Made by a program: the position numbers and the translations under genes. A stretch of 64,000 nucleotides of DNA, taken from the NCBI GenBank assembly GCA_964514105.1, contig CAZEPJ010000002.1, positions 124,001 to 188,000 on the forward strand, given 5' to 3'. Shown here piece after piece: positions 57,470-64,000 of this stretch (positions are counted from its first letter, which is position 1; every line of letters starts with the position of its first letter). The notes beneath the pieces are model-generated. The model made no database searches. It was given only the letters and a program-made list of their open reading frames with translations, and had not been told where the DNA came from. The stretch comes from CAZEPJ01 sp964514105. GTDB lineage: Bacteria; Desulfobacterota; Desulfocorpusculales; Desulfocorpusculum.

Positions 57470-58687
57470 TTGCTTTCCGTCATCTATCACGGCTGGTGGG
57501 TGGTCCTGGCCTCCTTCGTCGTGGCCGTGTATGTGGCCGGGACGATCTTCTTCGGTTTCACCGCCTTTTTCGAGCCCATGGTGAGGGAATTCGGCTGGAG
57601 CTATACCGAGATCTCGTTCGTGGTGGCCCTGCGGGGGCTGGAGATGGGGATCTTTGCCCCCATCGCCGGTTTCCTGGTGGATCGGCACGGGTCGAGGAAG
57701 CTCGTGCTCGCCGGCGCCGTCACCGTGGGGCTGGGCATGATCCTGCTCAGCCGGACCACGACCCTCCTGACCTTTTACGGCGCCTTCCTCCTCGTTGCCT
57801 TCGGCGCGGGGGGGTGCACCAGCGTGGTCCTCATGAGCGCCGTGGCGCGCTGGTTCAAGCGGAGCATAGGCAAGGCCTTCGGCGTCATGGCGTGCGGATA
57901 CGGAGCGGGCGGGCTTCTCGTCCCGCTCCTGGTCTGGGCCATCGACGACCTCGGATGGCGATGTACCCTGCTGGGTGCGGGGATCGGCATGTGGATCCTG
58001 GGCATTCCGTTGGCCTTCGTGATCCGAGACCCCACGAAGGAGGATCGGCGCGCGGCCGCCGTCGAGTTGTCCGAAGGCCAGGGGTCGACGGAATCGGCCC
58101 CTTTGACCACACGGGCCTCAGGGTTTGCCGCCTCGGTGAGGAGCCGCGACTTCTGGGCATTGAACATCGCCGAGGCCCTGCGGATGATGGTCCTAACCTC
58201 CGTGAGCACCCACGTCATGCCGTATTTGAGCACCGTGGGGATGTCGAGGCAGAGCGCGGGACTCATCGCCGCCGCCCTCCCCCTGGCGAGCATCCCCGGA
58301 CGGTTCGCCTTCGGATGGCTCGCCGACGTGTGGGACAAGCGCCACGTGATGATGACGACGTACGGATTCATGCTGGCGGGCATGCTGGCCTTCACCCAGA
58401 TCCGTCTGACCTGGCCGGTCGTCCCCTTCCTGCTTTTCTTCTCGCCGGGGTTCGGGGGCAGCATGATTCTCCGGGGGGCCATGCTCCGGGAGTACTTCGG
58501 AGCGGGATCCTTCGGCAAGCTCCTGGGGATCACCATGGGCATGGCCTCGGCGGGCGGCATGATCGGCCCCCCCCTGGCCGGGTGGGTCTTCGACACCTGG
58601 GGGAGCTTCCTGTATACCTGGTTCGGCTTCAGCGGACTGCTTCTGGTGTGCATCCTGATCATCTGGAAGATGAAGAGGGCTCGGTAA
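57470..58687 (+). CDS. MFS transporter, monocarboxylate/oxalate-formate antiporter type
   Basis: A 405-residue 12-helix MFS carrier. The loop 2-3 motif is GFLVDRHGSRKLVLAG, and the second half has LADVWDKRHVMM. N-terminal HGWWVVLASFVVAVYVAG with FFGFTAFFEPMVREFGWS is characteristic of the OFA/monocarboxylate group. The start is taken as TTG 57470, with GGGAAGGGA 7 bases upstream; no ATG is available near the first helix. Likely imports or exchanges an organic acid. A small BamE-like gene and a second MFS gene follow. Confidence 0.85.
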   Translation: MLSVIYHGWWVVLASFVVAVYVAGTIFFGFTAFFEPMVREFGWSYTEISFVVALRGLEMGIFAPIAGFLVDRHGSRKLVLAGAVTVGLGMILLSRTTTLLTFYGAFLLVAFGAGGCTSVVLMSAVARWFKRSIGKAFGVMACGYGAGGLLVPLLVWAIDDLGWRCTLLGAGIGMWILGIPLAFVIRDPTKEDRRAAAVELSEGQGSTESAPLTTRASGFAASVRSRDFWALNIAEALRMMVLTSVSTHVMPYLSTVGMSRQSAGLIAAALPLASIPGRFAFGWLADVWDKRHVMMTTYGFMLAGMLAFTQIRLTWPVVPFLLFFSPGFGGSMILRGAMLREYFGAGSFGKLLGITMGMASAGGMIGPPLAGWVFDTWGSFLYTWFGFSGLLLVCILIIWKMKRAR

Positions 58688-58717
58688 ACGGGCGCACAGG
58701 GCGGAGGGAGGTACGGG

Positions 58718-59056
58718 ATGAAGACCATCTCTATCTTGGCCTCCTGGGTCTTCCTGGGATGGATGATCGCCTCGGCCGCGCCGTGCCCGGCAGGCATGGT
58801 GGACACGGTCCAGTTCGGACGCATCGAGAAGGGGATGAAGGAGTCCGAGGTGAAAGAGCGGTTGGGCCCGCCGGACAAGGTGGACACCAAGGAGGAACAC
58901 AAGCACACGGGCTCCAGGGGGGCCTCCCGGGTGACCCATGTCCGGAAGACCAAGTTCGTGTACGAGGGGGTGAACCCCGCCTCGGGCCAGAGAATCACCA
59001 CGACGATCCTCTTCGAGAACGGAAAGGTGGTGGACAAGAAGCGGGTTACTCAATGA
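58718..59056 (+). CDS. BamE/SmpA-like small periplasmic protein
   Basis: A 112-residue protein with a signal peptide (MKTISILASWVFLGWMIAS, cleavage near SAAPC). The mature part fits the BamE/OmlA helix-turn-strand pattern: RIEKGMKESEVKERLGPPDKV, then KTKFVYEG and TTTILFENGKVVDKKRV. A Cys after the signal could allow lipidation, but the lipobox is weak. ATG 58718 follows GGGAGG. It lies between two MFS genes; a link to their transport is not evident. Confidence 0.75.
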   Translation: MKTISILASWVFLGWMIASAAPCPAGMVDTVQFGRIEKGMKESEVKERLGPPDKVDTKEEHKHTGSRGASRVTHVRKTKFVYEGVNPASGQRITTTILFENGKVVDKKRVTQ

Positions 59057-59138
59057 CCCTCCTGCCGGCCGTTCTCGCCGCACGGGGGCGACAGGCAGGG
59101 GACCGCCCCTTGCCCCTCGGGCAGCGGGAGGCGCACAA

Positions 59139-60317
59139 ATGGGAAATCGATGGATCGCCCTTTCCGTCCTGTTCACTGCCCGGACCTCCATGGGATTTCA
59201 GTTCCAGTCCGTGGCCTCGGTCTCGTCGGTCCTCATCCAGGACCTCCCAATGGACTACACCCAGTTCGGCCTTCTCATCGGCCTGTACCAGCTCCCGGGG
59301 CTATTCCTGGCCATCCCGGGCGGCCTCCTGGGGAGGCGCTTCGGGGACAGGCGAATGGTCGCGGCGGGCCTGGCCCTCATGGGGTTGGGCGGACTCGTGG
59401 TGGGGGCCAGCCCCGGCTACCATCCGGCCCTGGCGGGCCGTCTCATGAGCGGCGTGGGCGCGGTCCTGCTCAACGTCCTGCTGGCCAAGATGATAGCGGA
59501 TTGGTTCTCAGGCCGGGAGATGGTCACGGCCATGGCCGTCCTGGTGAGCAGCTGGCCTCTGGGCCTGAGCCTGGGGCTCGTCTCCCAGGGGGCGCTGGCC
59601 GAGGCCTTGTCCTGGAGGACGGTGATGCACCTCACTGCAGGGGTGAGCCTCGTGTCCCTGGCCCTGGTGATGGCCGTGTACAGGGACCCGCCCCGGGCCG
59701 GTGAGGACCCGGGGGCCGCCCCCCCGGCAGACGGGCTCTCCCGCCAGGAGGCCGGGCTGGTGATCCTGGCGGGCCTCATCTGGATGCTTTTCAATCTCGG
59801 ATTCATCACGCTCCCCAGCTTTGCCCCGGCGTTCCTGGTATGGGCGGGGTACACCCTCGCGGACGCGGGTGCCATGGTGAGCGCCCTGACCTGGATCAGC
59901 ATCGTGGCCGTTCAACTGGGGGGCGTCGGGGCCGAGCGGCTCAAGCGCCCCAACCTGACCATGGTCGCCTGTTTCCTCGCGTGCGGTTTGGGGATCTGCG
60001 TGCTCCCTTTCGTCTCCCAACCCGCCTGGCTTCTGATCCTGCTGGGCCTCCTTTTCGGCCCCCCGGCGGGGGTGATCATGGCCCTGCCCGCCGAGGTGTT
60101 GCGCCCCCGAAACCGGGCGGCGGGGATGGGCGTGTACTGGACCACATCCTACGCCGGTTCGGCCGGACTCACCCCCCTGGCAGGCCTCGCGAGGGACCTG
60201 ACCGGCCATGCGGCTGCGCCCCTGTGGTTCGGCGGGGTCGTGCTCTTCGCGGCCATTGGCGCCCTGGGGCTTTTTCGAGGCCTTCAACGGAGGAGTGCCA
60301 CCGGGTCCGCGGGTTGA
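59139..60317 (+). CDS. MFS transporter, CynX/NimT-like
   Basis: A 392-residue 12-helix MFS protein. It has GGLLGRRFGDRRMVAAG as loop 2-3 motif, R-G-rich MSGVGAVLLNVLLAKM in helix 4 and a typical central loop with PRAGEDPG. The pattern is close to CynX/NNP-type carriers of small anions. ATG 59139 follows CGGGAGGCG. Probably in the same transcript as the upstream MFS and BamE-like genes; substrate unknown. Confidence 0.82.
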   Translation: MGNRWIALSVLFTARTSMGFQFQSVASVSSVLIQDLPMDYTQFGLLIGLYQLPGLFLAIPGGLLGRRFGDRRMVAAGLALMGLGGLVVGASPGYHPALAGRLMSGVGAVLLNVLLAKMIADWFSGREMVTAMAVLVSSWPLGLSLGLVSQGALAEALSWRTVMHLTAGVSLVSLALVMAVYRDPPRAGEDPGAAPPADGLSRQEAGLVILAGLIWMLFNLGFITLPSFAPAFLVWAGYTLADAGAMVSALTWISIVAVQLGGVGAERLKRPNLTMVACFLACGLGICVLPFVSQPAWLLILLGLLFGPPAGVIMALPAEVLRPRNRAAGMGVYWTTSYAGSAGLTPLAGLARDLTGHAAAPLWFGGVVLFAAIGALGLFRGLQRRSATGSAG

Positions 60318-60553
60318 CCCGGATGGACGGAAGCCTTCCCCGCGCCCCGGCGAGTCCCGGGAACCTCCTGGGCATCCCCCCGGTCCCATCGGCAGGCGCG
60401 ATCCGCGTTGGCGGGCATGAGTTGTGGCGCCGGCGCCCGTATGACGCCAAATGGTTTCCGTCCACGCGCCAACCGATGGCCAACCGATCTGGCCGGGGGA
60501 CTGGGGGTGGGAGATCCCTTGTGGGGGGAGACGGCCACTGGATCTTTTCCTTC

Positions 60554-60583
60554 TTGACGGCATTTGCCCCTCATGCTTATCAT
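60554..60583 (+). promoter_or_regulatory. Predicted strong sigma70 promoter of the acyl-CoA dehydrogenase gene
   Basis: TTGACG (60554-60559) and TATCAT (60578-60583), each five of six to consensus, are 18 bases apart. Transcription would start near 60590, about 60 bases before the ATG at 60651. The -10 overlaps the first of two operator-like boxes. The remainder of the 60318-60650 spacer holds no gene. Confidence 0.62.
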
Positions 60584-60609
60584 ATATGCAATTATTTATC
60601 TCATATATG
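60580..60609 (+). promoter_or_regulatory. Tandem operator-like boxes TCATATATG, 21 bp apart
   Basis: Identical TCATATATG copies at 60580-60588 and 60601-60609 each contain the palindrome CATATATG. They are 21 bp apart start to start, about two helical turns, and lie over the -10 and the start of transcription. This arrangement suits a dimeric repressor binding on one face of the DNA. The regulator may be the IclR-type protein encoded two genes on, but this is a guess. Confidence 0.5.
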
Positions 60610-60650
60610 AAAAAAACAGGAAAGGCGTCCGGGGGGCGCGGGAGGGTCCC

Positions 60651-61796
60651 ATGACCGAGCTGCCGGCGGAGTGGAAACTCATCCTCCAGTCGGTGGGGCA
60701 GATCGCCCGGGAGCGGGTCAAGCCCCGGGCGGCAGAGATCGACGAGACCGGCGAGTTCCCGTGGGATACGGTGAGGCTTTTCGCCCAGAACGGTATCCTG
60801 ACGCCGCTGCTGCCTGAGCAGTACGGGGGAATCGGCGCCAGCTACCTCCTTTTCTCCATGATCATCGAGGAGATCGCCAAGGTCTGTGCCTCATCCGCCC
60901 TGATCCTCATCGCCCAGGCCGACGGCATGATGCCCATCTGGCTCCACGGCGACGAGGCCCAGCGAAGGCGGTTCCTTCCGGGTCTGTGCAGCGGGGAGTT
61001 GGCCGCATTTGCCGCGACCGAGCCCCAGGCGGGCTCCGACGTCCTTTCCATGCGCACCACCGCCGTCCGCCGCAGCGGAGGTTATGCCGTCAACGGCCAG
61101 AAGTGCTTCATCACCAACGGGGCCATCGCCCACGTGATCAGCGTCTTCGCGTACACGGACCGGTCCAGGGGGGCCGGGGGCATGTCGGCGTTCGTGGTTC
61201 AGAAGGGGACGCCAGGGCTGATCTACGGGAAGAACGAGAACAAGATGGGGATGCGGGGCTCCATCAACTCGGAGCTCTTCTTCGAGGACCTGGAGGTGCC
61301 AGGGGAGAACCGGCTGGGCGAGGAGGGAACCGGATTCGACTGCATGATGGAGACCCTGGACGGGAGCAGGCTCTTCGCGGCGGCCCAAGCCGTGGGGCTG
61401 GCCCAGGGGGCCATCGGGGAGGCCGTGAGCTACTCCAGGCAGCGCGTCCAGTTCCGAAGGCCCATCGCCGAGATCCAGGCCGTCCAGTTCATGTTCGCCG
61501 ACATGGTAGCCTCCACCGAGGCCGCCCGGCTGCTCACTCATGAGGCCGCCCGATACTGCGATTCCGGCAACCGGCCGAAGATGAGGCAGTGGTGCGCCAT
61601 GGCCAAGTTCCTCGCCTCGGACACGGCCATGAAGGTCACCACAGACGCGGTTCAGGCCATGGGGGGATACGGGTACATGAAGGACTACCCCGTGGAGCGG
61701 ATGATGCGCGACGCCAAGCTCATCCAGATCTACACGGGAACCAACCAGGTCATGCGGGTCGTCACGGCGCGCGAGCTCCTGCGAACCCCCAAATAG
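60651..61796 (+). CDS. Acyl-CoA dehydrogenase, atypical active site (Asp91)
   Basis: A 381-residue FAD-dependent acyl-CoA dehydrogenase with full domain structure (AATEPQAGSD, QKCFITNGA, NKMGMRGS, QAMGGYGYMKDYPVERMMRDAK). The usual catalytic Glu of the YEGT motif is Thr (IYTGTNQVMR), and the alternative Glu of long-chain/isovaleryl enzymes is Ser (LDGSRL). An Asp stands at residue 91 (AQADGMM). An Asp at this place has been reported, as far as I recall, as the base of cyclohexane- and cyclohexene-carboxyl-CoA dehydrogenases. An alicyclic or aromatic-derived acyl-CoA substrate is therefore possible. ATG 60651 follows GGGAGGG. Confidence 0.86.
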   Translation: MTELPAEWKLILQSVGQIARERVKPRAAEIDETGEFPWDTVRLFAQNGILTPLLPEQYGGIGASYLLFSMIIEEIAKVCASSALILIAQADGMMPIWLHGDEAQRRRFLPGLCSGELAAFAATEPQAGSDVLSMRTTAVRRSGGYAVNGQKCFITNGAIAHVISVFAYTDRSRGAGGMSAFVVQKGTPGLIYGKNENKMGMRGSINSELFFEDLEVPGENRLGEEGTGFDCMMETLDGSRLFAAAQAVGLAQGAIGEAVSYSRQRVQFRRPIAEIQAVQFMFADMVASTEAARLLTHEAARYCDSGNRPKMRQWCAMAKFLASDTAMKVTTDAVQAMGGYGYMKDYPVERMMRDAKLIQIYTGTNQVMRVVTARELLRTPK

Positions 61797-61914
61797 GCCG
61801 CCTTGGGACGGGTGGAGGCCGGGGGATCGCCTCGAGGGCCCGTGGGTGACCTGGGAAGTGGCAGCACCCCACCGGGAGGCGCGGGGTGGAGGGGGCCAGG
61901 GACGGAGGAGGCTG

Positions 61915-62703
61915 GTGGGGCTGAAGGCAGACGCTGGTCGCCGATCCCCTGCTCCGGCCCTGGAGCGGGGGCTCATGGTTCTACAGGCCCTGGCCCAGGA
62001 CCCGTACGAGCTCAGCCTGGCCGAGATGGCCAGGACGCTTCAGATCCCCCCGGCCTCGCTCTGGCGGATCCTCACGGTGCTGACGGCCCACAACTTCGTG
62101 GCCTACGATCGGAACCGGCACACGTACCGACTCGGCTTCCAATTCATGTACCTGGGCAATGTGGTGCTGGAGGGTTCCCACTTTCGTTCCGAGGCCAGGG
62201 ATTTCCTTCGGAAACTGGCGGATGCCACGGGGGAGACCGCGGAGCTGGACGTGCGGATCCGGGATCAACTGGTGCTCATCGACCAGGTGGCCGGCAGGAA
62301 TGCCGTGCGGCTGTACTCCCGCCCCGGAGGCGTGACGCCGTATTTCCACGCCACGGCCCCCGGAAAGGTCTATCTCGCCCATCTCCCACAGGAGAAGCTC
62401 GCCCGGGTGATGGGCAAGATCGGGCTGCCGCGGCTCACCCGGTTCACCATCGACGACCTGGGGGTGCTGGAGCGGGAACTCGACCGTGTCCGCCAGCTGG
62501 GGTACGCGGGGGACGTGGAGGAGATGCGGGAGGGCGTGGGGCGAGTCGCCGCGGCGGTGTTCGACCGAAAAGGGCGAATCGCCGGCTGTTTGGTCATCGC
62601 GTGCCCCGCCTTCCGGATTCGAGAGGCCTCGACACTGGAGAAGTACGGCAGGCTCGTCAAGCGGATCGCTGCGGAGATGAGCGGGCGGGTCAGGGGGCTG
62701 TGA
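61915..62703 (+). CDS. IclR-family transcriptional regulator
   Basis: A 262-residue regulator with an N-terminal winged helix (LERGLMVLQALAQ, LSLAEMARTLQIPPASLWRILTVL) and a GAF-like IclR effector domain (TPYFHATAPGKVYLAHL, VAAAVFDRKGRIAGCLVI). GTG 61915 was chosen: GGAGG is 6 bases upstream and the length fits the family; a GTG at 61846 would add a low-complexity tail. It lies between two acyl-CoA dehydrogenase genes and probably regulates them in response to an aromatic or acyl compound. Confidence 0.87.
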   Translation: MGLKADAGRRSPAPALERGLMVLQALAQDPYELSLAEMARTLQIPPASLWRILTVLTAHNFVAYDRNRHTYRLGFQFMYLGNVVLEGSHFRSEARDFLRKLADATGETAELDVRIRDQLVLIDQVAGRNAVRLYSRPGGVTPYFHATAPGKVYLAHLPQEKLARVMGKIGLPRLTRFTIDDLGVLERELDRVRQLGYAGDVEEMREGVGRVAAAVFDRKGRIAGCLVIACPAFRIREASTLEKYGRLVKRIAAEMSGRVRGL

Positions 62704-62780
62704 CCGGGGGCCCCGATGCCCCAGGAAACCGGCCGGATGCGTCGGGGCAGTCGCGACGGTCGGCAAAAGGCGCGGAGGTC

Positions 62781-63488
62781 ATGGAGCTCGAGCCGCATCA
62801 GAAGGCCATCCTGGAAAGCGTGCGCAGGGTATCCCGGCAGGAGATCGCCCCCATGGCGGCGGAGATCGACCCCGCGGGGGAGTTCCGTTGGGACGTGGCC
62901 GAGAAACTCGGCCGCCTGGCTCTTCTGCAGATCTACCTCCCGCCCGAATTCGGCGGACTGGAGACGGATCCATGCCGCATCGGCCGGCAAGGGGACGGCT
63001 TCCTCGTGGCCATGAAGGACTTGGACATGTCCAGGCCCGGCATCGCCGGGCTCGCCCTGGGCATTGCCGATGCCGCTCTGGAGGCGGCCATGGCCTATGC
63101 CTGCCAACGCCACACCTTCGGGAGGCGCCTCATCGAGCACCAGGCCATCGGGTTCATGGTCGCCGATGCCGCCACCATGATCGAGGCCGGAAGGGGCCTC
63201 ATGGTGCAGGCGGCCCGTCAGTGGGACCGGGGGGAGAAGAATACCAAGCTGGCCGCCATGGCCAAGTACTTCTGCAGCGACGCGGCCATGGAGATCTGCG
63301 GCAGCGCCATCCAGATCCTGGGGGGCTGCGGGTACTGCAGGGACTTTGTGGAACGCCTCTTCCGCGACGCCAAGCTCACCCAGATTTTCGAGGGCGCCAA
63401 TCAGATCCAGCGCATGATCGTCGGCCGGGAACTGCTCCGCGAAAGAGGCGAGCGATCCCCCAGTGAAACGCCCTGCCCGCCCGCGTGA
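62781..63488 (+). pseudogene. Acyl-CoA dehydrogenase with the middle domain deleted
   Basis: From ATG 62781 the frame is open for 235 residues. The first 60 (LEPHQKAILESVRRVSRQEIAP to YLPPEFGGL) are the N-terminal helical domain. The sequence then jumps at about residue 65 to the end of the middle domain and the C-terminal helical domain (MSRPGIAGLALGIADAALEA, QILGGCGYCRDFVERLFRDAK, IFEGANQIQR with catalytic Glu). About 140-150 residues of the beta domain that binds FAD and substrate are missing, without frameshift. The gene product cannot form a normal dehydrogenase. It could be a real in-frame deletion or an assembly collapse. Confidence 0.72.
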
Positions 63489-63515
63489 TCGCCCCCCCCC
63501 ACTGCCCCTTGCGAA

Positions 63516-64000
63516 TCACTCCCCGTGGCGCCGGGCCCAGTCCACCACCTGGGCGTGGGTGGCGAACCAGACGCCGGGGCAGGAGCGGGCGTGGCGGATG
63601 ATCTCCTCCAGGATCCAGATGCGGGATCGGTACCCGATGACGTGGGGGTGCATGGTGAGCTGGAAGACGCCCCCCTCCTCATAGGCCGCGTCGAACTCAC
63701 GCCGGAAGATGTCGAAGACGGCTTCGGGGGGCGTGTACGGCCGGAGGGACTGGAATCGATTCATGAAGAAGTACACGGCGTCGTCCCGGATCCACTCCAC
63801 GGGCAGCTCGGTGATGCCGGTGGGCCGGCCGTCCAGGAGCAGCTCATAGCAGTCCTCGTCGGCCATGAGGGACGAGTCGTACTCGAGGCCCATCTCCATC
63901 TCGATGGAGAGGGTGTGGGGGCTGAAGTCCCACGATGGGGTGCGCAGGCCCGTGGGGCGCACGCCGCTGACCTTCTCCAGGGCGTCCGCCGAGCGCATGA
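63516..64000 (-). CDS. Polysaccharide deacetylase-family protein, partial (window edge)
   Basis: The C-terminal 160 residues of a NodB-homology protein; the N-terminus lies beyond the window. Seen are GLRTPSWDFSPHTL, MGLEYDSSLMADEDCYEL, FQLTMHPHVIGYRSR and GVWFATHAQVVDWARR, matching the late part of the barrel in the subgroup that includes allantoinase-like and imidase-like PuuE relatives. The His in MHPHVIG is the expected C-terminal catalytic-region residue. Convergent with the truncated dehydrogenase. Confidence 0.8.
   Translation of the reverse strand, partial: MRSADALEKVSGVRPTGLRTPSWDFSPHTLSIEMEMGLEYDSSLMADEDCYELLLDGRPTGITELPVEWIRDDAVYFFMNRFQSLRPYTPPEAVFDIFRREFDAAYEEGGVFQLTMHPHVIGYRSRIWILEEIIRHARSCPGVWFATHAQVVDWARRHGE

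Noticed and set aside
1..64000. Prophage, CRISPR array or intact transposon
   Set aside because: No phage structural genes, repeat-spacer pattern, Cas genes, transposase or integrase were seen in either strand.

Overview
This window is a GC-rich, densely packed bacterial chromosome segment, scaffolded across one 100-base gap of Ns (42093-42192). Gene content points to a Gram-negative anaerobe or facultative anaerobe, most like a Desulfobacterota (deltaproteobacterial) lineage: several PAS/histidine-kinase systems, a sigma54 activator, a cytoplasmic molybdopterin reductase with ferredoxin-type partners, two sulfur-oxyanion exporter families (TauE/SafE and YeiH), BamE-like and periplasmic proteins, and CoA-thioester catabolism. 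No intact rRNA, tRNA, CRISPR array or insertion sequence was seen. The lineage is an inference from gene families.

Layout. 0-3.5 kb: edge of a receiver protein, then a translationally coupled sensor kinase and receiver-kinase pair. 3.5-13.8 kb (minus): one long operon that begins with a response regulator and PAS kinase, continues with a complete Mrp-type cation/proton antiporter set (MnhE, F, G, MbhD, MbhE-MnhB fusion, MnhC and three NuoL/M/N-like subunits) including two very small membrane proteins, and ends with a cyclic-nucleotide-binding protein. 13.9-17.0 kb: a giant zinc-ribbon/pseudokinase/membrane/trypsin-like protease fusion. 17.3-22.1 kb (plus): small exported proteins, a frameshifted AhpD-like gene, D-threonine aldolase, PfpI-like protein, CoA transferase and VOC protein. 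22.1-34.9 kb: a MoxR/DUF58/DUF4129/DUF4350/SpoIIM locus split by a creatininase plus dipeptide ABC-transporter operon. 34.9-36.3 kb: gene debris, with a broken adenylate cyclase, an orphan RelE-like toxin, an antitoxin remnant and a tRNA-3'-end-like motif. 36.4-41.8 kb: zinc alcohol dehydrogenase, the znuABC-zur zinc uptake operon and an ATP-grasp protein.

42-56 kb reads as one energy-metabolism module: a phosphatase-like protein beside the gap, a TMCO1/EMC3-like membrane protein, a TauE-type exporter, a pseudo-receiver, a sigma54 activator with its kinase and a membrane partner, and, divergently, a three-gene molybdopterin reductase operon followed by a YeiH exporter. The divergent intergenic region holds a textbook -24/-12 promoter, an upstream dyad suited to an enhancer-binding protein, and a sigma70-like promoter for the regulatory operon overlapping the same dyad. 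This layout makes the local activator the obvious regulator of the reductase.

56-64 kb: a radical SAM protein, two MFS carriers around a BamE-like protein, an acyl-CoA dehydrogenase without the usual catalytic glutamate, an IclR regulator, an acyl-CoA dehydrogenase lacking its middle domain, and the end of a polysaccharide deacetylase-like gene. The first dehydrogenase has an unusually AT-rich promoter with two identical operator-like boxes 21 bp apart.

Several genes appear broken by the loss of one G or C in a homopolymer run, so part of the apparent decay may be assembly error.
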